Below are positions 16,497-24,092 of a stretch of 64,000 bases of DNA, piece after piece (position 1 is the stretch's first letter; each line of letters starts with the position of its first letter). Below the pieces are notes generated by a model. That model did no database searches, had not been told where the DNA came from, and saw nothing but the letters and a program-made list of their open reading frames with translations. The position numbers and the translations under genes are program-made. This DNA is from an uncultured Lachnospiraceae bacterium (lineage in GTDB: Bacteria; Bacillota; Clostridia; Lachnospirales; Lachnospiraceae), in assembly GCA_934294885.1 (NCBI GenBank), contig CAKRAK010000012.1, positions 21,137 through 85,136 of the forward strand, read 5' to 3'.

Positions 16497-17501
16497 TTGA
16501 AAAAAACAGCAGTATGTTTACTTTTGTGTCTTCTGACTCTGCTTACTGCCTGTGGAGTAAAAAATAAGCAGACTCAGGAAGAATACGAATTAGGCAGTAA
16601 TGAGATTTATATCTATTATCAAAGCTTGGATCAGAATGATCTGTCTGAGAAACCATTTAAACTGAAAAAAAATGAGGATGTACTGGTTTGTGTGGATAAT
16701 ATTATAACGGCATTGTCGGATGTAGAGGAGAAGGATAAATTCCTTTCTCCGATTCCCAAGGAAATGATATACAAAAGCTGTAATCATGGACAGCGAAAGG
16801 GAAATATAGAGGTTCATTTTGATGTTGTGTACGACAGCATAACGGCTGAGAATTTGTTATTCTTTAAGGCATGTGTTACAAAGTCGATTTTGAATCTGGA
16901 AGGGGTGAATTCCGTTACACTGTATTTGACGGATTTGGCAAACTCTGATTTAGAGACTGCTACCATTTCGGAGTACTTTGATGATGATTCCTTTAACATG
17001 GTATTTGATAAAGAGAACGGATACACACAAAAGGGTGCAATTACTGTTTACTTTGCAAGTCAGGATGGTAAGGTATTAAAGGAATATCGAAAGACAGTGG
17101 AAATCAGCAATAATACCTCATTGCCGAGACTGGTTTTGGAGACCTTGATTGCAGGGCCGGAAAGTGAGGATTACAGGGCAACGGTTTCTTCAAAAGTAAA
17201 AGTTCAAAAGATTACCGTAAAGGACGGTATATGCTACGTGGATTTAAGCGATGAATTTTATGATTCGGATAATACATTATCCAATGATATTATTATTTAT
17301 TCCATTGTAGATTCATTAGTGGAATTACCGGGTGTTTCAAAGGTGCAATTTTTGCGGAATGGGGAAAAACAATCCCTGTTTCGGGAAAGTCTTCCTTTTG
17401 ATGGATTATTTGAACGCAATCTGGATTTGATTGAACAGGAGGAGACGACTCAGGAAGAAACAACAGAGGAGATATTAGAAGAGAATAATACAAAAGAATA
17501 A
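16497..17501 (+). CDS. GerMN-domain lipoprotein
   Basis: 334-residue lipoprotein (lipobox LTAC, Cys19) with two tandem GerMN-type domains (~residues 35-165 and 180-305), the second with ITVYFASQDGK, LPRLVLETLIAGPES and KITVKDGICYVDLSDEF. GerM in Bacillus acts in spore and cell-wall metabolism. In actinobacteria a GerMN lipoprotein (LpqB) is encoded beside and binds the sensor kinase MtrB, the same gene order as here. The start is TTG with GAGGAG at ~16484-16489. An acidic Glu/Thr-rich tail ends the protein. Likely a modulator of the upstream kinase (inference). Confidence 0.85.
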   Translation: MKKTAVCLLLCLLTLLTACGVKNKQTQEEYELGSNEIYIYYQSLDQNDLSEKPFKLKKNEDVLVCVDNIITALSDVEEKDKFLSPIPKEMIYKSCNHGQRKGNIEVHFDVVYDSITAENLLFFKACVTKSILNLEGVNSVTLYLTDLANSDLETATISEYFDDDSFNMVFDKENGYTQKGAITVYFASQDGKVLKEYRKTVEISNNTSLPRLVLETLIAGPESEDYRATVSSKVKVQKITVKDGICYVDLSDEFYDSDNTLSNDIIIYSIVDSLVELPGVSKVQFLRNGEKQSLFRESLPFDGLFERNLDLIEQEETTQEETTEEILEENNTKE

Positions 17502-17519
17502 AGGAAAGAGGATATCGTT

Positions 17520-19907
17520 TTGAAAAGACCAGTGATTATTTGGGTAAGCTTGTTCATACTTGGAGAAATAATGAGCCTACGATTGTCATCGGTTCAAATG
17601 CTGATATGTTTATTAGGAGTGCTTGTAATAATTGCGGGCACTCCGTTTTTTTTTAAAGAGTGGAAGGTGCTGCACAAAAAATTATGGCTGATTGGAGGCG
17701 TGTTTTTATTAATTGGCGTATGTAATACGGAAAGAGTAAAAAATAAACTGGAATGGATGAAATTTTGCTATGGTCAAAATGTTACTTTTACGGGGACGGT
17801 TATTGACGTTGAGGAAAAGACCAATGCAACTTATTATATTATTAAAACAGATTATATAGAAGCGGATTGTGAAAAGGCAGACAAGAAAACCTATAACCGA
17901 CCGGTAAAGCTTCGCATTACACTTTCGGATTTTCGTAAGAATCTTTCAAAACCCGTGAGCCTGATGAAGGGTGACCGGCTAAAGGCAAATGGAGAGGGGG
18001 CACGGTTTTCCTGTGCAACGAATCCCGGTGGATATGATGAAGCTTCCTATCAATATGGAAGGGGGATTTATCTGGCATGTGACCGGGTGGAGGTGGAGAC
18101 ACTTATAAGACCATCCTTTTGCATATCTGCAATTTTGACTAAAGTCAGAAATCGATTGAAAAAAATATTTTATGTCTGCCTGTCGGAAAAGGATGGTTCT
18201 CTGGCAACTGCCATGGTTTTGGGGGATAAAGGGGGATTGGATTCAGATGTGAAAAAGATGTATCAGAGTAACGGAATTGCACATCTGATTGCGATATCGG
18301 GGCTTCACATTGCCATGATCGGAGGAAGCCTGTATAAGCTTTTAAGACGGCTTTTAGGGGGATATGTAATTCCGGTAGGCTGCGGTATCGGATTTATTGT
18401 TTGTTATGGTGTTATGACAGGCTTATCGGGAGCAACCCTTCGGGCGGTTATTATGTTAGCCTTAAGTCTTATGGCTCAATTGTTGGGACGGAGATATGAT
18501 ATATTGACTGCGGTAAGTTTTTCCCTTTTGCTGATGCTGTTATATAATCCTTTTCAGATCGTTCAGGCAGGTTTTTTGTTGTCGTTTGGAGCCATTTTGG
18601 GAATTGCGGTCATTCATCCGGTATGGAAGCATATATTTCCGACGCTTCCTAAATGGAGTGACGGTTTTTTTGTAAGTTTAAGTGTTCAGCTTAGTCTGAC
18701 TCCTGTCATGCTGTATTTTTTCTATGAGATACCGGTGTATAGCATTATTTTGAATATTATCGTAGTTCCGGTTATGAGCATATTGCTGTTTTTTCTCCTG
18801 CTTAGCGGATTTGTGGGACTGTTTTCTCTAAAATACGGAATCTATGCCGCTTGTCCGGCAAGGCTGATCTTTCGGTTTTATGAACTGCTTTGTCATATAA
18901 ATGAAAGACTGCCGGGAACCACAATGTGTATGGGACGTCCATCTGCTTTATGGATGGGAGCTTATTACGGAATCCTTATTTTATTTTTAATTGTTGTATA
19001 TCATATGGATGCCTTGAAAATGGGATGCCGGATGGCAAGAATCTATTTGGTTATGGTAATGCTTAGTATCACTTCTTTATTTGTAGTTCCCTTTGTTATG
19101 AAGGATGAGCTGATGATTTGTATGTTTGACGTGGAGCAGGGGGATGGATTGTATGTCAGAACACCGAAGCATACCAATATTTTGATTGATGGCGGAAGCA
19201 GCTCCAAACAAAAGGTTGGAACTTATGTGTTGGAAAACGGATTAAAGTATTATGGCTGTTCGATGCTTGAGTATGTCATAATTACCCACAGTGATCAGGA
19301 TCATTACAGCGGAGTAAAAGAATTATTGGAAAATGATTCCATTAAGATTAAGAATATGATATTGCCATATATTGAAAATCCGGATGATGCATATCATGCA
19401 TTGGAATCCCTTGCCAAACAAAGAAACACCAAACTAATATATATGGCAAGGGAGGATTTTCTTGTGACAGATGGTGTTACTTTTTATTGCCTGAATCCGG
19501 AAAACAGAAGCTATGAGGATAAAAATACAGGAAGCCTTGTATTCCTGTTAAGTTATATGGACTTTGATATGTTATTTACCGGCGACATGGATGAGACTGT
19601 GGAAAAGGAGTTGTTGAAGCAGAAAAAACAGTGGTTTACCAGCCGGACAGAGGGCAGTCTGGATGTATTAAAGGTTGCACATCATGGTTCAAAAACAGCA
19701 TCTACGAAAGAGTTCCTTCGTATGCTGCATCCTAAGGTTGCACTGATATCCGCCGGGGAGAATAATCGGTACGGTCATCCCAATCAGGAAACTTTGACCA
19801 ATCTGGAAGAAATGAAATGTGAAATTTACAATACAATGGAATGTGGGGAAGTGAAAATAAAGGTTAATCAGAAAGGGTTGGTGGTTCATCGCTATAACAA
19901 AAAGTAG
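17520..19907 (+). CDS. comEC: ComEC/Rec2 DNA-uptake channel
   Basis: Inner-membrane channel for single-stranded DNA entry in transformation. 795 residues in three parts: N-terminal membrane helices plus a soluble OB-like domain (~50-200), a multi-helix Competence domain containing IAHLIAISGLHIAMIGG (~255-270), and a C-terminal metallo-beta-lactamase domain (~535-795) with VEQGDGLYV, ITHSDQDHYSG (metal ligands), LFTGDMD and VAHHGSKTAS. The conserved nuclease-type motif set looks complete. TTG start with GAGG at 17508-17511, 18 bases after the GerMN gene, so the regulator, kinase, lipoprotein and comEC are probably one operon. Confidence 0.94.
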   Translation: MKRPVIIWVSLFILGEIMSLRLSSVQMLICLLGVLVIIAGTPFFFKEWKVLHKKLWLIGGVFLLIGVCNTERVKNKLEWMKFCYGQNVTFTGTVIDVEEKTNATYYIIKTDYIEADCEKADKKTYNRPVKLRITLSDFRKNLSKPVSLMKGDRLKANGEGARFSCATNPGGYDEASYQYGRGIYLACDRVEVETLIRPSFCISAILTKVRNRLKKIFYVCLSEKDGSLATAMVLGDKGGLDSDVKKMYQSNGIAHLIAISGLHIAMIGGSLYKLLRRLLGGYVIPVGCGIGFIVCYGVMTGLSGATLRAVIMLALSLMAQLLGRRYDILTAVSFSLLLMLLYNPFQIVQAGFLLSFGAILGIAVIHPVWKHIFPTLPKWSDGFFVSLSVQLSLTPVMLYFFYEIPVYSIILNIIVVPVMSILLFFLLLSGFVGLFSLKYGIYAACPARLIFRFYELLCHINERLPGTTMCMGRPSALWMGAYYGILILFLIVVYHMDALKMGCRMARIYLVMVMLSITSLFVVPFVMKDELMICMFDVEQGDGLYVRTPKHTNILIDGGSSSKQKVGTYVLENGLKYYGCSMLEYVIITHSDQDHYSGVKELLENDSIKIKNMILPYIENPDDAYHALESLAKQRNTKLIYMAREDFLVTDGVTFYCLNPENRSYEDKNTGSLVFLLSYMDFDMLFTGDMDETVEKELLKQKKQWFTSRTEGSLDVLKVAHHGSKTASTKEFLRMLHPKVALISAGENNRYGHPNQETLTNLEEMKCEIYNTMECGEVKIKVNQKGLVVHRYNKK

Positions 19908-19961
19908 GGATACGAAATCCATCATCTGCTTTTAAAAGCTGTTTTTTCAGGTAAGAAAATA

Positions 19962-19970
19962 TGATATAAT
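19962..19970 (+). promoter_or_regulatory. extended -10 promoter of holA
   Basis: TGATATAAT, an extended -10 box without a good -35 hexamer. Transcription would begin near 19977, about 32 bases before holA. Confidence 0.5.
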
Positions 19971-20008
19971 AATCAAGGCAGTAAAGTATTACAAGAGCGG
20001 AGTGAGTT

Positions 20009-20986
20009 ATGGAAACGATTAATAAGAATATAGCAAATGATGAGTATAAGAATGTATATCTTTTATTTGGTGAAGAGGGATATCTGAAAAAGCAGTACAG
20101 AGATAAGCTGCGGGATGCTTTGTCAGACAAGGAAGATACCATGAACTATCATTATTTTGAGGGGAATAAAACAAATGCATTAGAAGTGGTTGATCTGGGT
20201 AATACCATGCCGTTCTTTGCGGAACGGAGAGTAATCGTCATTGAAAATTCCGGCTGGCTGAAAAAGGCTCCGGAGGGCATTGAAAAGAAGCTGGAAGAAT
20301 TTCCGGATACAACTTACGTGATCTTTGTGGAAAATGATGTAGACAAAAGAAATCGTCTGTATAAATGGATTGTGAAAACCGGTTATGCATCAGAGATGAA
20401 AACGCCCACCGGTTCCATGCTTGTGAAGTGGGTGGATAAGCAGTGCAGAAACAGAGAAAAAACAATGGAAAAAGAGACTGCCAAATATCTTGTAACCCAC
20501 ATGGGATCAGATATGTTAATGCTTCATAATGAATTGGAAAAGCTGTTTGCTTATTGTGCGGACCGTCCGGATATTACATTGGAGGATGTGCAGACGGTAT
20601 GTGTCAGTCAGGCAGTAGATAAGCTATATAAGATGATAGATGCCATTGGGGAGAAAAAACAGGATACAGCACTTTTGTTATATCATGACTTACTGGTTTT
20701 ACGGGAGCCGGCGATGCGGATTTTATTTAATCTGACCAATCATTTTAAGTCATTGATGGAGCTGTCTGCCATGCCGGATAAGGGGTATCAGTACAAGGAG
20801 CTTGCAAGTCTTTGTGGTATTCCGGAATTCAATGTGAAAAAAAATAAGAATCAGGCATCCCGGTATACCTACGAGGAGCTACGGAGTATGGTAGAGCTTT
20901 GTCAGCAGACGGATCAGAATATTAAAACCGGAAGGGTGCAGGATATTGTCGGGGTAGAGCTGTTGATTGTGGAGTTCTCCAAATAA
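20009..20986 (+). CDS. holA: DNA polymerase III delta subunit
   Basis: Clamp-loader subunit that opens the beta sliding clamp. 325 residues with the HolA/YqeN pattern: VYLLFGEEGYLKKQYRDKL at the N-terminus (degenerate AAA+ core without a P-loop), YVIFVENDVDKRNRLYKW, TAKYLVTHMGSDMLMLHNELEKL, and a C-terminal helical domain with LLVLREPAMRILFNLTNHF. The neighbours comEC upstream and rpsT (opposite strand) downstream match the Bacillus order. GGAGTGAG precedes the ATG. Confidence 0.93.
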   Translation: METINKNIANDEYKNVYLLFGEEGYLKKQYRDKLRDALSDKEDTMNYHYFEGNKTNALEVVDLGNTMPFFAERRVIVIENSGWLKKAPEGIEKKLEEFPDTTYVIFVENDVDKRNRLYKWIVKTGYASEMKTPTGSMLVKWVDKQCRNREKTMEKETAKYLVTHMGSDMLMLHNELEKLFAYCADRPDITLEDVQTVCVSQAVDKLYKMIDAIGEKKQDTALLLYHDLLVLREPAMRILFNLTNHFKSLMELSAMPDKGYQYKELASLCGIPEFNVKKNKNQASRYTYEELRSMVELCQQTDQNIKTGRVQDIVGVELLIVEFSK

Positions 20987-21134
20987 AAATGCATGAAATG
21001 AAACGAAAAGTGCATGAATCATGTACGAAAATGACAGATCTCGTTTTAGGGGTATTTTTTGTTGTATGATATACCCATGTTTTTACAATATTTAAATTTA
21101 TTATTTACTTTAATAACTTCATAGTGGCTGGAAT

Positions 21135-21163
21135 TTATGATTCGGGATGCGTTGTTCTATACT
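21135..21163 (+). promoter_or_regulatory. possible promoter of a small RNA
   Basis: TTATGA (21135-21140), 17-base spacer, TATACT (21158-21163). The -35 box is weak. A transcript from ~21170 would end at the terminator at 21266. Confidence 0.35.
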
Positions 21164-21169
21164 GGTAGA

Positions 21170-21266
21170 GTTTTCGAGAAGGAGGGGTTATCTACATTTG
21201 TAGGATTCCGAATGGAATGAATCGACAGCAATAAAAAAACCATCAGCTTGCACTGATGGTTTTTTT
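21170..21266 (+). ncRNA. candidate small RNA between holA and rpsT
   Basis: The sequence between a possible promoter and a strong terminator contains an AAGGAGGGG stretch followed by three stacked hairpins: CTAC-ATTT-GTAG (21192-21203), ATTCC-GAAT-GGAAT (21205-21218) and the terminator. No open reading frame fits the ribosome-site-like stretch: the nearest TTG is followed at once by a stop. Upstream (20987-21130) I see only AT-rich sequence and a weak GGGTAT/ATACCC hairpin at 21050-21076 that may end holA. Not matched to a known RNA family. Confidence 0.3.
21233..21266. terminator. bidirectional terminator beside rpsT
   Basis: CCATCAG / CTGATGG stem with loop CTTGCA, flanked by seven A's on the left and seven T's on the right. 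It ends rpsT on the minus strand and any plus-strand transcript from holA or the candidate small RNA. Confidence 0.88.
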
Positions 21267-21274
21267 ATACTCTA

Positions 21275-21538
21275 TTACGCCATTTTGTTAACGGCAGCTG
21301 ATAAACGGGAAATCTTTCTAGAAGCAGTGTTCTTATGAAGAATTCCTTTTGAAGCAGCTTTACTAAGTTCAGATGTACAAACCTTTAACTGAGCTTCAGC
21401 AGCAGCCTTATCACCTGAAGCAACAGTCTGGTCGAACTTCTTGATTACTGTTTTTAACTTTGATTTTGCAGCTTTGTTTCTAGCTGTCTTTGTCTCGATT
21501 ACTTTGATTCTCTTCTTTGCAGATTTGATATTTGCCAA
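21275..21538 (-). CDS. rpsT: 30S ribosomal protein S20
   Basis: Primary 16S rRNA-binding ribosomal protein, 87 residues, Lys/Ala-rich helical bundle: ANIKSAKKRIKVIETK, KAASKGILHKNTASRKISRL. The homologous N-terminus begins at a TTG codon at 21538 with GGAGGTG six bases upstream; the ATG at 21553 overlaps that ribosome site and would add five foreign residues. E. coli S20 also uses a UUG start, linked there to autogenous control. Divergently placed from gpr, monocistronic, with its own promoter and terminator. Confidence 0.96.
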   Translation of the reverse strand: MANIKSAKKRIKVIETKTARNKAAKSKLKTVIKKFDQTVASGDKAAAEAQLKVCTSELSKAASKGILHKNTASRKISRLSAAVNKMA

Positions 21539-21577
21539 ATCAGACACCTCCATTAATTCATATTATTGTATATTTAT

Positions 21578-21594
21578 GGTTTTACATTAAAACC
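21578..21594 (-). promoter_or_regulatory. hairpin in the rpsT leader
   Basis: GGTTTTA-ATG-TAAAACC (minus strand) forms a perfect 7-bp stem within the ~82-base rpsT leader, 40 bases before the start codon. It could be part of S20 autoregulation (inference). Confidence 0.35.
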
Positions 21595-21627
21595 AGACAC
21601 GGTCAACTAACGTAAACATACTCAAAT

Positions 21628-21656
21628 ATAATACATAAACAAAGGGCTTCTGTCAA
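21628..21656 (-). promoter_or_regulatory. promoter of rpsT
   Basis: Minus strand: TTGACA (21656-21651), 17-base spacer, TATTAT (21633-21628). A near-consensus sigma-A promoter. Confidence 0.8.
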
Positions 21657-21700
21657 TATTTAATTTAAAAAGTTTGCAAGAATTTTGGAAAACTTTGAAT

Positions 21701-21729
21701 GTATAGCTTGCCGGAAAATGGAAATACTG
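21701..21729 (+). promoter_or_regulatory. possible sigma-F/sigma-G promoter of gpr
   Basis: GGAAATACTG (21720-21729) matches nine of ten positions of the Bacillus sigma-F -10 pattern GGNRAYAMTW. GTATA (21701-21705) fits its -35 element, although the 14-base gap is short. Forespore expression would suit a germination protease. Confidence 0.35.
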
Positions 21730-21758
21730 AGATATCAGAATTTGAAGGAGGGAATGAC

Positions 21759-22664
21759 ATGAGGGGAAGAACCGATCTTGCAGTAGAATTAAAAGAGGAA
21801 ATCCAATCGGATGAACCCATTACAGGTGTCCATGTAACAACAAAAAATAATGGAGATACCGATGTAAAAGAGGTACGTATTGTTGTGGAAACGGAGCAGG
21901 GAGCACTTAATTTGGGGAAACCCATCGGCACATATATAACTTTGGAAAGTGAGATGCTTCGGAAAGAGGATGAAAGCTATCATCAGCCAATGATGGAGGT
22001 GTTGGCGGGGCATTTGCGTCAGTTTATCGGGAATAAGAAACGAATTATGGTTGCCGGACTTGGAAACCGGGATGTTACGCCGGATTGTCTCGGTCCTTTG
22101 GTAATTGATAACCTGTATATGACAAGACATTTGCTAAAGGAAGGTATCATAACAAGAGGTGTAGAGCTAAGCGGAATTGCACCGGGGGTTATGGCACAGA
22201 CCGGTATGGAGGCGGTGACAATTTTAAAGGCACTGGTAATGGAAATGAAACCGGAGCTTGTAATTGTAATTGATGCATTGGCGGCAAGAGATTCTAACCG
22301 GCTGAATAAAACGATACAGCTTGCAGATACCGGTATCACTCCGGGTTCCGGTGTTGGAAACCATAGAAATGCAATTAATAAAGAAAGCATCGGTGCTCCG
22401 GTATTGGCGATAGGAGTTCCCACCGTTATTTCCGTTCCTACCATTGTGAATGATGCGATGGAAAAAATGGTGGAAGCTCTCGGTAAACAGGGAACCCGTC
22501 ATATTTTTAAGAAGTTTAATGAAGAGGAGCGATATCAGTTAGCCTGTGAAATGATTACCCCTTATATGGAAAAAATGTTTGTAACACCAAAAGATATTGA
22601 TGCTTCCGTAAAGCGGGTCAGTTACACCATTTCAGAGGCGATTAATACGGCAGCATTAACTTAG
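21759..22664 (+). CDS. gpr: germination protease
   Basis: Spore protease that degrades the small acid-soluble proteins at germination. 301 residues in family A25/M63-like GPR: RTDLAVELKEE at the N-terminus, MVAGLGNRDVTPDCLGPLV, GVELSGIAPGVMAQTGMEAV, VIDALAARDSNRLNKTIQLADTGITPGSGVGNHR. The start at 21759 follows AAGGAGGG at 21746-21752. This leaves only three residues before RTDLA, so the usual ~15-residue pro-peptide is short or absent; a longer frame from 21699 has no ribosome site and starts before the proposed promoter. Followed by spoIIP. Confidence 0.93.
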   Translation: MRGRTDLAVELKEEIQSDEPITGVHVTTKNNGDTDVKEVRIVVETEQGALNLGKPIGTYITLESEMLRKEDESYHQPMMEVLAGHLRQFIGNKKRIMVAGLGNRDVTPDCLGPLVIDNLYMTRHLLKEGIITRGVELSGIAPGVMAQTGMEAVTILKALVMEMKPELVIVIDALAARDSNRLNKTIQLADTGITPGSGVGNHRNAINKESIGAPVLAIGVPTVISVPTIVNDAMEKMVEALGKQGTRHIFKKFNEEERYQLACEMITPYMEKMFVTPKDIDASVKRVSYTISEAINTAALT

Positions 22665-22703
22665 CCTGTCATAATCCACAGCTTGAAAGAATAAACTAAT
22701 AGC

Positions 22704-23873
22704 ATGGAAAAATATTATGCCCACAAGGGTTTGCCAAAACAAAAAATTATTTTGATAAAATTCAGAATTGCGGTATTGGTTGCCTGTCTTGTTTTACTGC
22801 TATGTGCCAATCCGGTGTCTTTGTCGGAGTTAAAGAAACTGGTTTGGGAGAGGACAACCACTTTTGTATTACCGATTCTTTCCTATGAAGAGGAGGAGGG
22901 AACCAACTCCATTGATTACGCCTCGGATTATGTTGTGCCGGAATGGTTTTATGAGGATGAAAGTGCGGGTACCAATACGGACCTTGCAACTGCAGCCCCT
23001 ACCACGGAAAAGGAGGAAAATGTAGAAACCATATCCCAGGTTAATGCCAATAGGGAAAATGCGGGAATGGTTACCTTTCAAAGGGAACAATTGCAGCAGA
23101 GAGATTTTTTGCTGAATCATATCTTTGTGGTAGATGGAAATACCAATATGACCCAGGAGGAAACCAGTCTGGTCAATCTGTTAGACAGAGATCTGACGGT
23201 TTCCTCACTTGTTTGTAAAGAGAAAGACAAGGTAAAAGAGGCAGAACCCAAAATACTGATTTATCATACCCATGGTTCGGAAAGCTTTATAGACAGTACA
23301 CCGGGGAAGGTGGAGGATTCTATTATCGGAGTGGGTACATATTTGACGGATATTCTGGAAAATAAGTATCACATTCCGGTGTATCATGATGAAACCTTAT
23401 ATGATGTGATTGACGGTAATCTTGACCGGAGTAAGGCTTATGAAAATGCCTATGCAAATGTAAGCAGGCTGTTAGAAGACAATCCATCTATTGAAGTTGT
23501 TATTGATCTGCATAGGGATGGAATTGATGAAGAAAATCATCTAGTTACCACAGTAAACGGAAAGCAGACTGCAAAAATTATGTTTTTAAACGGTGTAAGC
23601 CGTTCCAATATAAACGGAGAAATTGCTTATCTGGATAATCCCAATAAGCAGTCCAATCTTGCTTTTTCCTTTCAGATGTATTTAAAGGGGAAAGAAAAAT
23701 ATGGGGATTATGTACGGAAAATATATGTAAGATCACTAAGATATAATCTGCATCTCATGCCAAGAGCCACGTTAATTGAGGTCGGGGCACAGAATAATAC
23801 CATTGAGGAAGAGAAAAATGCAATGGAACCACTGGCGGACATTTTATATGAGGTGTTATACAAGGGTACATAA
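22704..23873 (+). CDS. spoIIP: stage II sporulation protein P
   Basis: Peptidoglycan amidase/endopeptidase that works with SpoIID and SpoIIM in engulfment of the forespore. 389 residues. A single transmembrane helix (~residues 22-42, AVLVACLVLLLCANPV) is followed by an acidic, low-conservation linker and the catalytic domain from ~residue 180 with ILIYHTHGSESF (zinc-binding His), VVIDLHRDG, NLAFSFQMYLKGKEKY and PRATLIEVGAQNNTIEEEKNA. The order gpr-spoIIP-lepA is that of Bacillus. Confidence 0.94.
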   Translation: MEKYYAHKGLPKQKIILIKFRIAVLVACLVLLLCANPVSLSELKKLVWERTTTFVLPILSYEEEEGTNSIDYASDYVVPEWFYEDESAGTNTDLATAAPTTEKEENVETISQVNANRENAGMVTFQREQLQQRDFLLNHIFVVDGNTNMTQEETSLVNLLDRDLTVSSLVCKEKDKVKEAEPKILIYHTHGSESFIDSTPGKVEDSIIGVGTYLTDILENKYHIPVYHDETLYDVIDGNLDRSKAYENAYANVSRLLEDNPSIEVVIDLHRDGIDEENHLVTTVNGKQTAKIMFLNGVSRSNINGEIAYLDNPNKQSNLAFSFQMYLKGKEKYGDYVRKIYVRSLRYNLHLMPRATLIEVGAQNNTIEEEKNAMEPLADILYEVLYKGT

Positions 23874-23876
23874 ATT

Positions 23877-23905
23877 TTGACGGTGTGGTTGTTTTATGCT
23901 ATAAT
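23877..23905 (+). promoter_or_regulatory. sigma-A promoter of lepA
   Basis: TTGACG (23877-23882), 17-base spacer, TATAAT (23900-23905). It implies a ~180-base leader for lepA. Confidence 0.75.
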
Positions 23906-23937
23906 CTATGGGATTTTGTAAGCTTTTCACGAGGATT

Positions 23938-24072
23938 TAATTATGAAATATAGGTGATTGCGAAACGCTCAGTAACCTACATTGATTTGTGCGAAATTTA
24001 ATTATATATATATATTAAATTTGCACAAATTATAAAGAGAAAAAGCATTTCGAAAATGTCTAATTATGAAAT
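23938..24072 (+). repeat. palindromic element in lepA leader, flanked by 12-bp direct repeats
   Basis: TAATTATGAAAT occurs at 23938-23949 and again at 24061-24072. Between them lie a small hairpin TAGGT...GCG-AAA-CGC...ACCTA (~23951-23979), a long palindrome (23986-24002 with 24014-24029, 16 bp with one bulge, TA-rich loop), and an outer imperfect inverted pair TTGCGAAACGCT / AGCATTTCGAAA. Either a structured leader of lepA mRNA or the footprint of a small non-autonomous inverted-repeat element with a duplicated target. Confidence 0.5.
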
Positions 24073-24092
24073 GAAGATAGAGGAGAAAACGT

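Noticed and set aside
22019..22444. 141-codon minus-strand frame within gpr
   Set aside because: Antisense shadow of a conserved protease gene; no start signals or known domain.
23938..24072. CRISPR-like array in the lepA leader
   Set aside because: Just two 12-bp direct repeats and palindromic sequence between them; no repeat-spacer periodicity.
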